A stretch of 64,000 bases of DNA from Thiobius zoothamnicola (GCA_963678215.1 OY782758.1:1302001-1366000); one strand, 5' to 3'. Counted from the first letter of the stretch, positions 8,048 to 17,196 are shown. Numbers and translations are program-made. The notes: a model not told the origin generated them from the sequence alone.

Positions 8048-11000
8048 GATCCAACTTCGCAATCACGTAATCTTCAACCTGTGGGCTGAGATAAACCGCC
8101 GGACGCTGGCGTCCCTGAGTCTGAAACACCACTTCATCTTTCACGAAAAACTTCAACTCAGCCAAAGTGATCCGTTTATCCGGTCGGCGTGGCGAATCCG
8201 CCTGTCCCTGCAAGCCTTGCAATAAACTGTAAGTGAACACGCCATGACCCAGTTCCGCTTTCTCTTCCGCGACATAGTCCGCGCTGTCAGTGGCACTGAA
8301 TACCGCCACCCCGGCAGCGGATGCATTGTTCACCAACGAAGGATTAAAAGCGCCCTTCGCATAGCAGGTATCCGCCACCAGAATACGTTGCCCTCTGGCT
8401 TGGCTCAAACTATCCTGAATGGTCCGCCAACTCACTGCGGTTTCCGCCGCCACTGCCTCGCCACTCATTTCCGTATTACTGCTCAGAAAATAATAATCCT
8501 TACCTTGGGTTTCAGCGTGTCCGGCAAGAAACACGACCACCGTATCATTCGGTTTCGCCTGCGCTAATTGCGCCAAAGCCTGACGAATCTGGCGGCGGGT
8601 CGGCTTGCGTTCAGCCTCATCATGCAGCAAAAACTCATGCACCTGATGGAAATCAGCCGCATGATTCTGGATCAGCCAACGATGAAAGGCCGCCGCATCG
8701 TCTTTGGCATACGTCAAATCCCGATTCAGATAGGGATATTCATTCACGCCGATGCTCAGTAAATATAAATCACCTTTGGCGTCATCTTGATTCGCAAACA
8801 AACTTTGCGGAACATCAATTTGAGTTGACTGAGTGGTGAGAATACCCTGCGTATCCCGCGCTTCAATCCGCAATTGGCGTTGCTTGACGCCACGCGGTAC
8901 CGGAACTTCCAACACCTTGGTATGCTGAATGCGATGGTTGGAGCGGGTCGCATCCACCTGTTGGATATAGCGGCCATCCAGATAGACTTTGTAGCTTTGC
9001 ACCGTGCCAGACTCAACCTGCAGGCCAATTCGCAACAAAGGATCCGCCGCCGTCGGCAAAAAACGCGTTTCATTAACCCGAAAACGGGGTGGCGCGGCAG
9101 CCAATAAACGCTCCAGTGAAAATGCCGTATCCTCCGATTGCTCAATCGCTTCGCGCGCGCTGCCAAGCCGTACCGCCTGATCAACAATATCCGGGCGATA
9201 GAAGTGCTGCCGTAATTGCCTGCCCGACACATAATCCGCCGCCTTTTCCGGCCCGCGATTCACCTGCCAGCCCAACATATCCTCTCCTTCGGGAGAGGCG
9301 GTGAAATAACCCTGAGGCGTCCAGGCCGCCCAATCATCACCGCCATGCAGCAAAGTCAACAACAGCTCCTGACTGTCGATGCGCCACAAACGCACCGTCT
9401 GATCGCCAGAACCGGAAATCAAAAAGCGGCCATCCTGGGAAACCGCCACCGCCCAAATATCCCCGGTATGCCCGACGAAATCACCCAGATGCCGCCCCTC
9501 AAGCGTATAGTAACCGAGCACACCATTCATCCCGCCGGATATGATATGTCGCCCACCCGGCGTGAACGTATAAGCGCGATGATCATAACCATTGGTCGAA
9601 TCCCGTTTGATGATATGCCGGGTTTCGCCGTTTTTCTGTATCGTCAAAGCAGCCGCATCGCCTTCCAGGCCAACCAATCGCCAGTCATCATGCTGAGTGC
9701 GAGCGCGAATAAAGGCTTCGGATTGAACAGTTTCCATAGATTGCGGATTGCCGAGCGGCAATTGATCATCCGGCAAACGAATCTGATATTCCAGTGGGCC
9801 ACGATGATTGATATGTTGCTTATCAAACCCTTTGCCCCAGGCCAGATAATCGCCCTGTTGACTAAAGCCGACCGACCAGATCACCTTACCTTGGCCCAGC
9901 AATTTGTCGTACTCCCGGATCCCGGTCTGCGCATGCCAGATATGGATGCTGCGATCACCACCACCCGCCGTCGCGGCCCAAACACCATCTGGTGAGAAAG
10001 CCGTCGCCAACACAATATTGTCATGCTCGGAATAACGGTGGATCCGCTCGCCATCGCTCAATTGATAAAGATGCACATCGCTGCCGACACCTTCGCTCCC
10101 CACCCCTGCCAATAACCACTGCCCGTCAGGACTGACGCTCAGCGAGCGCGGATCCGTGCCTTGATCTTCGACAAGAGTCCCCAGAAAACGGCCATCCAGG
10201 CCATCCCAACGGAGAATGCGGCGATCCTTACCGCCCGAAACAATCTGATTATCCGGCGTAACCGCCACGGCGCGCACCTTATCCGCATGCTTGCGCATCA
10301 CTTTCATCAATCCGCCATCCGCAACCCGCCATAACCGAAGATCATGATCATCACTGCCCGTCACCAGGCGTTGGCTATCTGGCGTAAAAGCCAGTGCATA
10401 AATATGCTTGGTATGCCCCCGCAGCACCCGATGAGCGCGACGGGCCTGCACATCCCAAATAATGGCGACCTGACGATGACGCCCACCCTGACCGGAAGCC
10501 AGCCAACGTCCATCCGGCGAAAAAGCCAAAGACAGCACCGCATTCTTATGACCTTTCAACAAGGACAATAAAATCCCGGTCTGAAAATCATACAAGCGAA
10601 TCTCACCACACCGGCCAGCGCACTCCTTGTGCGTCCTCCCTCCCACGGCCAGATAACGATTGTCCGGCGACAAAGCCATCGCGTAAATCTGACCCTCCTG
10701 CCCGTCGCCAATTTGGCCTCGTATCGTCCGCACGGTTTTCGCCTGCGCGATATCCCAAATACGAATTAACTTATCCTCGCCGGCCGATACCAAATAACGC
10801 CCATCCCGGGTAAATGCGATGTCCCTGATCAAGCTGGTATGACCACCACCATTAATTTGTGGAATAGGTCGGTTTTGAGCATTAAAAATGCGTCGGCCAT
10901 GGCTCACCTCCGCCTTTTTGGTTGGGGCAGTCGTTAATGCGGGACCAGATAATGGGGGAGAATTCTGATCCGGCGTCAATGAAGCGCTGTCATTGGATGG

Positions 11001-11096
11001 AGACGGAGAAAAATTATCAGGCTCAGATACAGCAGGCTGTTGGTCAGTTGCGCAAGCGCTCAACAATAAAAAAGCCCATAAGGTAAAAAAACGCAC
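8037..11096 (-). CDS. WD40-repeat lipoprotein with C-terminal caspase-like (peptidase C14) domain
   Basis: 1019 residues from a GTG at 11096 with a near-perfect AAGGGGGA ribosome site. The N-terminus MRFFTLWAFLLLSAC is a lipoprotein signal (acylated Cys15), so the mature protein should sit in the cell envelope. A Pro/Ser-rich linker (16-70) leads to about ten WD40-type repeats (about 80-600; for example AFTRDGRYLVSAGEDKLIRI, AVSQDGRFLISGSGDQTVRL), probably a propeller-type binding surface. A beta-sandwich-like stretch follows (about 690-790). The C-terminal caspase fold (about 800-1015) holds both catalytic residues, His860 in FLAGHAE and Cys911 in ADTCYA. It is therefore expected to be an active orthocaspase-like cysteine protease. 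It overlaps its downstream partner by 11 bases. Confidence 0.88.
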   Translation of the reverse strand: MRFFTLWAFLLLSACATDQQPAVSEPDNFSPSPSNDSASLTPDQNSPPLSGPALTTAPTKKAEVSHGRRIFNAQNRPIPQINGGGHTSLIRDIAFTRDGRYLVSAGEDKLIRIWDIAQAKTVRTIRGQIGDGQEGQIYAMALSPDNRYLAVGGRTHKECAGRCGEIRLYDFQTGILLSLLKGHKNAVLSLAFSPDGRWLASGQGGRHRQVAIIWDVQARRAHRVLRGHTKHIYALAFTPDSQRLVTGSDDHDLRLWRVADGGLMKVMRKHADKVRAVAVTPDNQIVSGGKDRRILRWDGLDGRFLGTLVEDQGTDPRSLSVSPDGQWLLAGVGSEGVGSDVHLYQLSDGERIHRYSEHDNIVLATAFSPDGVWAATAGGGDRSIHIWHAQTGIREYDKLLGQGKVIWSVGFSQQGDYLAWGKGFDKQHINHRGPLEYQIRLPDDQLPLGNPQSMETVQSEAFIRARTQHDDWRLVGLEGDAAALTIQKNGETRHIIKRDSTNGYDHRAYTFTPGGRHIISGGMNGVLGYYTLEGRHLGDFVGHTGDIWAVAVSQDGRFLISGSGDQTVRLWRIDSQELLLTLLHGGDDWAAWTPQGYFTASPEGEDMLGWQVNRGPEKAADYVSGRQLRQHFYRPDIVDQAVRLGSAREAIEQSEDTAFSLERLLAAAPPRFRVNETRFLPTAADPLLRIGLQVESGTVQSYKVYLDGRYIQQVDATRSNHRIQHTKVLEVPVPRGVKQRQLRIEARDTQGILTTQSTQIDVPQSLFANQDDAKGDLYLLSIGVNEYPYLNRDLTYAKDDAAAFHRWLIQNHAADFHQVHEFLLHDEAERKPTRRQIRQALAQLAQAKPNDTVVVFLAGHAETQGKDYYFLSSNTEMSGEAVAAETAVSWRTIQDSLSQARGQRILVADTCYAKGAFNPSLVNNASAAGVAVFSATDSADYVAEEKAELGHGVFTYSLLQGLQGQADSPRRPDKRITLAELKFFVKDEVVFQTQGRQRPAVYLSPQVEDYVIAKLDHAE

Positions 11097-11542
11097 GGCA
11101 ATTCCCCCTTAATTATGAATTTCACATCGACCCAATAAAACTCCATCCATCAATAGGGTTTACTCATCCAAATATCTCAATCATTCTATTTTTTTCAAGG
11201 TGATGACACTCTGAGCATCAACTAAAACCAGCAACGGCTGATAAAGCGCAATAAAATTACCATCCGACGTAACGCTTGGCTACATCCACATCTCATGATG
11301 TTTCCTTTTCCAAGCCATTTAGCAGCAGAATGACTCCCAATACACACCTAAATCACAATACCCCAGCAACAAATTACTGCTTACATGGGGACTCTTCTTA
11401 ATAAACCCGATCGACTTGTTCTATATTTCTCGTGTTAAAGTAAAGCCCCTGGTAGATGTAGCAATATAACAACCCAAAGTCAGTGATTAACACCCTTCCC
11501 GCCAAGGAGAAATCAGCCTTAAAAGAAAATTACCCGGCCACC
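11097..11542. other. Intergenic region without a recognised gene
   Basis: About 446 AT-rich bases separate two minus-strand genes. I see no open frame with a ribosome site, no tRNA, and no clear hairpin with a T-tract. It should contain the promoter of the WD40-caspase gene near 11100-11200, but no convincing -35/-10 pair stands out. Confidence 0.5.
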
Positions 11543-11992
11543 TCACATGACCTGATTTTTCGGGATCGCCATAAAATCTTTCCAAATATCATCCGGCTCC
11601 CATGACGGAAACATGACTTTTCTTGCATGGTCATCAGATACGTTTTGGGACAAACGCATATACTGATAGAGAAATGCCGAAGCACGATAGTTGGCGGCGC
11701 AATGTATCCACACCCGTTCATTCTGGAAAGCACCCATCACCGCCAGAAATCGTCTTAAATGGCAAACCGTTGGCGCTGCAAATGGCACCGGTATGTGTAC
11801 GTAAACCATTCGGCGCGCGGTGACGATATTGCCTTCTTCTGGAATAGCGTTATCAGAGTTCGGCATCGCCAGATTCATCACAACTTGATATCCAGCCTGA
11901 GCAATCGCTTTAAATTGATATTCTTCAGGCTGTCCAGATGAGGCAATCCGTTCGGATATGATCATAGCGTTTGTGATATTGGATAGGCTCAT
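11543..11992 (-). CDS. Protein tyrosine phosphatase-like protein (DUF442/BLH-type)
   Basis: 149 residues from the ATG at 11992; the upstream AAAAGGTGAGGG stretch can serve as ribosome site. The sequence carries the phosphatase P-loop HCAANYRAS (HCx5R) at about residue 99, preceded by a QPEEYQFKAIAQAGYQVVMNL segment typical of the DUF442 / dual-specificity phosphatase fold, including the ASGQP turn. Cys and Arg of the loop are intact, so hydrolysis of a phosphoester is plausible; substrate unknown. No signal peptide, so cytoplasmic. It lies upstream of nothing obviously related, with a long non-coding stretch downstream. Confidence 0.75.
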   Translation of the reverse strand: MSLSNITNAMIISERIASSGQPEEYQFKAIAQAGYQVVMNLAMPNSDNAIPEEGNIVTARRMVYVHIPVPFAAPTVCHLRRFLAVMGAFQNERVWIHCAANYRASAFLYQYMRLSQNVSDDHARKVMFPSWEPDDIWKDFMAIPKNQVM

Positions 11993-12063
11993 TTTCTGAC
12001 CCTCACCTTTTTGATCCAAAAATTACCATCCTTGCCAGTTCCCTCTTGTGGCCCCGGGATTAT

Positions 12064-12231
12064 TTATGGCTTGTCGTCATCACTGGTCACCACATCAATC
12101 GCAGCACTCCCGACTTTAAACGGTACTTTTGCGGCTTCAATGGTTGTATCAATCACAGCGCCAACCATCGTGCCGCAGCCTTGCAAAACAAGAAAGCAAG
12201 CCAATACAAACACAGCGAATAATTTTTTCAT
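12064..12231 (-). CDS. Small lipoprotein (NF038104-like)
   Basis: A 55-residue frame, starting MKKLFAVFVLACFLVLQGCG: a lipoprotein signal with lipobox VLQGC and acylated Cys19. The mature part reads GAVIDTTIEAAKVPFKVGS and ends in acidic DDDKP. From memory this matches the small NF038104 lipoprotein family of proteobacteria, whose role is unknown. It lies between mutS (58 bases upstream) and the phosphatase-like gene, all on the minus strand. The frame is short but the signal peptide and family pattern make it convincing. Confidence 0.75.
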   Translation of the reverse strand: MKKLFAVFVLACFLVLQGCGTMVGAVIDTTIEAAKVPFKVGSAAIDVVTSDDDKP

Positions 12232-12289
12232 TGAATCTGACTCTTCTAAACGGATTAAGCCGAGGACACAGAACGATAATCAGGGAAAC

Positions 12290-14857
12290 TCATAGCATCG
12301 TTTTCATGCGGTATAACAATTCCAATGCCTGCCTTGGCGTCAGTTCATCCACATCAGTTTGTTGTAATAGATTCTCCACAGCCGATTCACACTGTGATGC
12401 AGAAATCGCTCCTGAGTTGAACAACGATAATTGGGGTTGCGCAGCATCCGCTTGTTGCGCAGTCTGGTTTTCCAATTGGCGTAATCGTTCACGCGCTTGT
12501 TGAATAATGGGCTTCGGCACCCCAGCCAGTGCGGCAACTTGCAACCCATAGCTTTGGTTTGCCGGGCCATCTTTGACCGCATGCAAAAACACAATTTTAT
12601 CGCCATGCTCAATCGCATCCAGATGCACATTGACGATGCCGGTTTGTTCATCGGGCAATGTCGTCAGTTCAAAATAATGCGTGGCGAATAGCGTGAATGC
12701 CCGGATTTGGTGAGCCAATTCAACAGCGCAAGCCCAGGCAAGTGACAGGCCATCGAAAGTGCTGGTGCCGCGACCAATTTCATCCATCAACACTAATGAT
12801 TGATCGGTCGCGTTGTGCAATATGTTGGCGGTTTCCTCCATTTCGACCATAAAGGTCGAACGACCTCCGGCCAGATCGTCAGACGCGCCGATTCTGGAGA
12901 AAACACGATCGATTGGCCCTAATTCAGCCTGTATGACAGGCACATAGCTGCCAGCGTAAGCCAGTATCGCAATCAATGCGGTTTGGCGCATATAAGTTGA
13001 TTTACCGCCCATATTGGGGCCGGTGATGATCAACATACGGCGCTCCCAGTCAAGTTGTGCATCATTGGCAACGAATGGCGCATGGCTGACTTGTTCCACC
13101 ACCGGATGACGGCCCTGTTCAATGCGCAAGCCCGGTATTTCGGTCAAACCCGGCTTGGTCAGATTCAGGCTTATCGCACGCTCTGCCAGATTACATAACA
13201 CATCCAGCGTGGCAATACCGTTCGCGGTATCCTGCAACGGCGGCAACACCTGCTGCAATTCACCCAACAGCGCTTCATACAGCGCCTTTTCACGCGCTAA
13301 TGCACGTTCGCGCGCGGACAACACCTGATCTTCAAACTTTTTCAATTCCGGCGTGATGAAGCGCTCCGCGCTCTTGAGCGTTTGCCGACGCACATAATCT
13401 TCCGGCGCTTCAACGGCGCGCGCCTTGCTGATTTCGATGTAATAGCCATGTATCCGGTTATAGCTGACTTTCAGCGACTCAATGCCGGTACGCGCTTTTT
13501 CGCGGCTTTCCAAATCGAGTAAGAATTGGTTGGCGTTTTGCGACAGCGCACGCAATTCATCCAGTTCATCATCATAACCCCCTGCCAATACGCCGCCATC
13601 CCGGATCACCACGGGTGGATTCTCAATCAGTGCGCGTTGCAACAAAGCCAATGTATCCGGATGTTCGCTGATCGCGCTGGTCAATGCTTGCAGGAGAGCA
13701 TCATGCAACGGCATGAGTTGATTTTGCAGCGTACCAAGTTGCGCCAATGAGTCGCGCAGCGTGGCCAGATCGCGGGGTCTGGCGCTACCAAGGGCGATCC
13801 GCGCCAAAATGCGCTCCATATCGCCGATGCCGGATAAAACGCCTTGCAGCACTTCGTAAGCATGTTGACTGAGCAAACAGTCGATGGCGTCATGGCGTTT
13901 CCGCACGGATTGCTGATCCCGTAACGGCTGATTGATCCAACGTTTAAGCAGACGGCTGCCCATCGCAGTGCGGTTTTGATCAAACAACCCAACCAGGCTG
14001 TGTTCACGTTTGCCAGAAGCGGTTTGATTCAATTCCAGATTACGCCGGGTCGCAGCATCAATAATGACGGATTGTTCATGCCGTTCAAATTGGATGCGAT
14101 GGATATGCGGTAAAGTATTTTGTTGGGTCTCCGCCAGATATTGCAGCAACACGCCTGCCGCCCGAATCGCCATCGGATGATCAGCCAAGCCGAATCCCGC
14201 CAAATCCTGTACACCGAATTGTTCGCATAACAGGCGTTGGTTGGTCTCCGCATCAAAATGCCATTCAGGCCGCCGAGTGATGCCACCATCAAACCAAGCA
14301 GCGGGATCCAAACCAATGCGTTCAGGGATTAATAATTCAGCGGGTTGCAGACGTTGCAATTCACTGCTCAGTGCCTCAGTGGTTCGCAACTCCTGTACGC
14401 TGAAGCGTGCGCCGGTCAAGTCCAACCAGGCCAGAGCGAACTGGCCTTCATCATCCGGGTATAGCGCGGCCAATAAATTATCGCTGCGTTCTTCCAGCAA
14501 AGCTGCATCACTGACAGTGCCAGGGGTGACGATGCGCGCCACCCGACGTTCGACCGGGCCTTTGCTGGTCGCCGGATCGCCGACTTGCTCGCAAATCACC
14601 ACGGATTCACCCAGCTTGACCAGTTTCGCCAGATAGCCTTCCGCCGCATGATAAGGTACGCCTGCCATTGGCACTGGATTGGCGCTGCCTTTGCCGCGCG
14701 CCGTCAGAGTGATGTCGAGTAAACGCGCGGCTTTTTCCGCATCGCCATAGAATAATTCGTAAAAATCGCCCATCCGATAGAACACCAACCGATCTGGGTG
14801 ATCCGCCTTGATATGCAAATATTGCTGCATCGCCGGGGTGGGTTGATTGCTCGCCAT
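12290..14857 (-). CDS. mutS: DNA mismatch repair protein MutS
   Basis: 855 residues, the usual length. MutS binds base mismatches and small loops and recruits MutL. The mismatch-reading Phe-X-Glu motif is in MGDFYELFYGDA (near residue 30). The domains follow the family order: mismatch-binding, connector, lever/clamp, then the ATPase with Walker A GPNMGGKST, the ISxxDD-like GASDDLAGGRSTF, Walker B DEIGRGTSTFDG, and the FATHYFELT switch. The C-terminal dimerisation tail ends in LTPRQALELLYRMKTML. The start at 14857 is preceded by CAGG. The gene stands in a run of minus-strand genes with no recA nearby. Confidence 0.98.
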   Translation of the reverse strand: MASNQPTPAMQQYLHIKADHPDRLVFYRMGDFYELFYGDAEKAARLLDITLTARGKGSANPVPMAGVPYHAAEGYLAKLVKLGESVVICEQVGDPATSKGPVERRVARIVTPGTVSDAALLEERSDNLLAALYPDDEGQFALAWLDLTGARFSVQELRTTEALSSELQRLQPAELLIPERIGLDPAAWFDGGITRRPEWHFDAETNQRLLCEQFGVQDLAGFGLADHPMAIRAAGVLLQYLAETQQNTLPHIHRIQFERHEQSVIIDAATRRNLELNQTASGKREHSLVGLFDQNRTAMGSRLLKRWINQPLRDQQSVRKRHDAIDCLLSQHAYEVLQGVLSGIGDMERILARIALGSARPRDLATLRDSLAQLGTLQNQLMPLHDALLQALTSAISEHPDTLALLQRALIENPPVVIRDGGVLAGGYDDELDELRALSQNANQFLLDLESREKARTGIESLKVSYNRIHGYYIEISKARAVEAPEDYVRRQTLKSAERFITPELKKFEDQVLSARERALAREKALYEALLGELQQVLPPLQDTANGIATLDVLCNLAERAISLNLTKPGLTEIPGLRIEQGRHPVVEQVSHAPFVANDAQLDWERRMLIITGPNMGGKSTYMRQTALIAILAYAGSYVPVIQAELGPIDRVFSRIGASDDLAGGRSTFMVEMEETANILHNATDQSLVLMDEIGRGTSTFDGLSLAWACAVELAHQIRAFTLFATHYFELTTLPDEQTGIVNVHLDAIEHGDKIVFLHAVKDGPANQSYGLQVAALAGVPKPIIQQARERLRQLENQTAQQADAAQPQLSLFNSGAISASQCESAVENLLQQTDVDELTPRQALELLYRMKTML

Positions 14858-14882
14858 GCTGCTAACCTGAATTTAAGGCGTG

Positions 14883-15161
14883 TTATTGAAAGTCGTAATG
14901 CTTTTCCACGTCCTTATGAATTTCCCATCGACACGCCATACCCTGAGGGAAAGTAATCAGATCGCCACGCCGGAAATCCTGCGGCTCGCCGCCGACCGGC
15001 GTCACGGTGAATTCGCCGCGCAGAATGTAACAGGTTTCCTGTTGGGCGTAAGTCCAGTCAAAAACGCTGGCGGCTTTGCGCCAGATTGGCCAGTCGTATA
15101 CGCCCAGCACTTCCAATTTCATGGGAGAAGGTTTGCGCTCCAGCAGGATTTCAGTCGCCAT
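14883..15161 (-). CDS. Cupin domain protein (cupin_3/DUF861-like)
   Basis: A 92-residue single-domain cupin. It shows the pattern WRKAASVFDWTYAQQETCYI (first metal motif region) and DFRRGDLITFPQGMACRWEI (second motif) of the DUF861/cupin_3 family, which includes ureidoglycine aminohydrolase-like and many uncharacterised small cupins. Substrate cannot be told. It ends 25 bases upstream of mutS on the same strand and could share its transcript. Gly and Pro turns of the beta barrel are conserved, so it is probably functional. Confidence 0.8.
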   Translation of the reverse strand: MATEILLERKPSPMKLEVLGVYDWPIWRKAASVFDWTYAQQETCYILRGEFTVTPVGGEPQDFRRGDLITFPQGMACRWEIHKDVEKHYDFQ

Positions 15162-15405
15162 ACTTGGTTTCAGGATGATTAGGTGAATATTGGCGAACAG
15201 CTTATTCGGTTCACGGAATAGATGACAAGCTTAAACCGCTTTAATTCAAGCATTAACTGCACAGCCCACTGAGGAATCGATCAATTGGTTAATAAACAGC
15301 AATAGGTTAACTGTATAGATCCGGATCATCATAGATTTTCCGATTTTGGTGAACCGCACCATGCCCGTCAGGCACTAAGCTGTTTGCTCAACGGAGAAAA
15401 GTTGC

Positions 15406-15600
15406 ATGAATGTTCACAGTAAAGCCCACACAACCCCGAAGATACGAGAAGAGATTCGAGCCAGCAAGGGACACATAACCGTTGATGATTGGTTGATGGT
15501 CGTGCGTGAATTCCTCTACGACAAGATGATACGAAATTTGACGGCCTTTCTCAGCGGCTTGTCCGCTGCAATATATTGTCAGATTTGTTTAGCCGGTTAG
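15406..15600 (+). pseudogene. Possible remnant of an IS481-type transposase N-terminus
   Basis: The 64-codon frame begins MNVHSKAHTTPKIREEIRAS with a GAGAAAAG ribosome site. The first 20 residues resemble the N-terminal HTH region of IS481-family transposases, but the rest does not, and no DDE domain follows. It may be the left stub of a decayed element at the edge of the accessory island, or a spurious frame. It overlaps the end of the minus-strand membrane gene. Confidence 0.3.
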
Positions 15601-15928
15601 ACATTTTATTCATCACTTTTGCAATTAAGATGGGAGTTGCCATTATCGTGGAATAAATTAGAATTCTACCGATTGAATCATATGATTTAATTGGCAAGAA
15701 TATAAATAAATTAGCTAATCCATCAATATAAAATAATATGGACAAAACTACGGACACATGTATCGTGAGGATCAATTTAATCTCCAACATCATTGCAAAA
15801 GCAATTAAAATTCCAAAACAAAACAGAAGCCCATAATTTTTATTATCCGACAAGCTGTGGAAAATAATAAAAACTGTGAATACAACCACTAAATACAACA
15901 ATATTATCATGTAATCACGAGACTGCAT
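15551..15928 (-). CDS. Multi-pass membrane protein, candidate immunity protein for the Tlde1-like toxin
   Basis: 125 residues with three or four hydrophobic helices (about 8-24, 32-54, 55-78 and 88-105) and a basic tail. No family is recognised. Its ATG (15928) overlaps the stop of the upstream DUF2778 gene in the sequence TAATG, so translation is coupled. A small membrane protein encoded directly after a periplasm-acting cell-wall toxin is a common immunity arrangement; that role is inference. Composition is AT-rich, unlike the core genes nearby. A short hairpin (CAGCGG-ACAAG-CCGCTG type) covers its stop codon. Confidence 0.65.
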   Translation of the reverse strand: MQSRDYMIILLYLVVVFTVFIIFHSLSDNKNYGLLFCFGILIAFAMMLEIKLILTIHVSVVLSILFYIDGLANLFIFLPIKSYDSIGRILIYSTIMATPILIAKVMNKMSNRLNKSDNILQRTSR

Positions 15929-16362
15929 TATTCAATCACCCTTAGTGTTATTACACCAGAAGCCTCAAGCATTACTCTAAGCGTATCTGTCTGGTTAGAG
16001 CCGAATTGGCCTCCGCCGACATCAATACAACCAGCAGATCCCTGATTGCTCCCACCGTGTATAAAAAAACCGCTCCTTCCATAAGTGTTTGTTCCCGCAT
16101 TTGGGTGAAGCGGTACTCGCCAACTACCCCAGTCGCCGGTGATGCTTCTTGCAATAAAACCGAGGACACCTGGATTCGATATTTCAGAAGAAAAAATCGT
16201 ATAAGTTCCCATTGGGATAGCCCCTTCCCATGATGTTGCTTGACAAGCTAAAGAAGAGTTATTCATACAATCACCATTTCCGCTAGATGCTGGAATACTC
16301 ATACTAAAAGAAGAGGATGAGGCATATAGCTTTCCAGTTGAAATACTGAATATGAGTTTCAC
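15928..16362 (-). CDS. DUF2778/Tlde1-like L,D-transpeptidase-fold effector
   Basis: 144 residues from a GTG at 16362 with AGGGA 7 bases upstream. The N-terminus (LIFSISTGKLYASSSSFSMS) and GAIPMGTYTI, GDWGSWRVPLHP, then GRSGFFIHGGS and SAGCIDVGGG follow the DUF2778 pattern. The His of FIHGG and the Cys of SAGCID correspond to the catalytic dyad of L,D-transpeptidase-like enzymes. In Salmonella, Tlde1 is a type VI effector that alters peptidoglycan of target cells by carboxypeptidase and D-amino-acid exchange activity. No signal peptide, as expected for such effectors. No T6SS structural gene or VgrG/PAAR protein is visible here. The next gene overlaps its stop and may encode immunity. Confidence 0.72.
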   Translation of the reverse strand: MKLIFSISTGKLYASSSSFSMSIPASSGNGDCMNNSSLACQATSWEGAIPMGTYTIFSSEISNPGVLGFIARSITGDWGSWRVPLHPNAGTNTYGRSGFFIHGGSNQGSAGCIDVGGGQFGSNQTDTLRVMLEASGVITLRVIE

Positions 16363-16389
16363 TTGATGTCCCTTTACTAATCTAACCGT

Positions 16390-16427
16390 TAACTCAGCAA
16401 CGCGCTTTTGCGCGTCTGCTGTAGTTA
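16390..16427 (-). repeat. attC-like hairpin (weak candidate)
   Basis: Plus-strand TAACTCAGCAACGCGC (16390-16405), a TTTT loop, then GCGCGT-C-TGCTG-T-AGTTA (16410-16427). The palindrome is perfect except for two unpaired bases on one side, a trait of attC recombination sites. The stop codon of the upstream lipoprotein lies inside its outer arm, as in many cassettes. At 38 bases it is shorter than usual attC sites, so a plain hairpin is an alternative. Confidence 0.35.
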
Positions 16428-16796
16428 TTTTTTAGCATTTTTTATTTTTTCAACATATACATTATTGACAGTACAATCTCTGCAGGCCCCACTCATTGAA
16501 AACGCAAAAACATACTCTTCATCTTTATGGATAACTGAATATGCAGGGAAAAAGTCCTGTACAAAATATACATCAGACTCGCCTAAATCTTTTTTTATTC
16601 TTCCCATAGTTAATTTTTTTAAAGGCTTATTTTTTAATAAATAACTATACATCATCTCTGCTCTGATGTTTTCTGGTGAACGCTCCCAATCTTCCGCATA
16701 AAATTCTCGATCTCCATATGCCTTATACTCATCTATGGAGATAGATCTCTCACACGCCACCATAACAAATAACAACAAAATATAAAAATTTTTCAT
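16425..16796 (-). CDS. Predicted lipoprotein, candidate partner/immunity of the DUF6973 protein
   Basis: 123 residues. The N-terminus MKNFYILLLFVMVACERS looks like a lipoprotein signal, with Cys15 as acylation site. The mature domain is charged and has a CRDC cysteine pair near the C-terminus (GACRDCTVNNVYVEKI). No family recognised. Its ATG overlaps the stop of the upstream DUF6973 gene by 4 bases (ATGA), so both are translated together. A periplasmic lipoprotein paired with a toxin-domain gene fits an immunity role, but this is inference. The gene is distinctly AT-rich. Confidence 0.65.
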   Translation of the reverse strand: MKNFYILLLFVMVACERSISIDEYKAYGDREFYAEDWERSPENIRAEMMYSYLLKNKPLKKLTMGRIKKDLGESDVYFVQDFFPAYSVIHKDEEYVFAFSMSGACRDCTVNNVYVEKIKNAKK

Positions 16797-17191
16797 TTTT
16801 TCATAACTTTTAATTTATTGCCATTTAGCGCCTCCATGCACTTATTTGATAACGTATAATTATCTCCGCCAAACACACCGATTTTCAATCCGATATAATT
16901 ATTATGCATATCCATATCAAACTCATTAACAGGGTTTCCATCCCATAACTCGTGAGCCTCAACAAAACTTCTAGCCGTTGAATAACCTATATTCGCTGAT
17001 AATAATGCGGAAAAATAACAGTGCCTAAAAGCGTCAGTTTTATCATTATGACCGCTATATCCGAACCGACTATTTGTTTCATTAGTGGCCATATCGGCAT
17101 ATTTCTCAACATCATCGATTACCCAGGGATTGGCCGCAAGCACCATCTTTTCCCTGAAATTTAACTTGTCATATTTATTCCGGTAGCTCAT
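16793..17191 (-). CDS. DUF6973-type protein, candidate polymorphic toxin domain
   Basis: 132 residues. The conserved pattern is DKTDAFRHCYFSALLSANIG, then SFVEAHELWDGNP and FDMDMHNNYIGLKIG: His/Asp/Glu-rich motifs spaced across an all-helical domain. From memory this is the DUF6973 family, found at the C-termini of large secreted toxins and as short stand-alone genes. A hydrolase-like activity is likely given the invariant His residues, but the reaction is not known to me. An IS630-type element is inserted only 5 bases before the ATG, so its native promoter and ribosome site are separated and expression may be lost or driven by the element. Downstream it overlaps a lipoprotein gene by 4 bases. 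Confidence 0.65.
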   Translation of the reverse strand: MSYRNKYDKLNFREKMVLAANPWVIDDVEKYADMATNETNSRFGYSGHNDKTDAFRHCYFSALLSANIGYSTARSFVEAHELWDGNPVNEFDMDMHNNYIGLKIGVFGGDNYTLSNKCMEALNGNKLKVMKK

Positions 17192-17196
17192 TTCTA

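Noticed and set aside
9216..9995. 259-codon plus-strand frame inside the WD40-caspase gene
   Set aside because: Composition is that of an antisense frame over WD repeats; the minus-strand protein is unambiguous.
11097..11542. Possible RNA gene or riboswitch in the 446-base gap
   Set aside because: No conserved motif or stable hairpin with T-tract could be recognised by eye.
15500..15600. attC site after the Tlde1-associated membrane gene
   Set aside because: A CAGCGG/CCGCTG hairpin is present, but no paired GTT/AAC cores could be placed around it.
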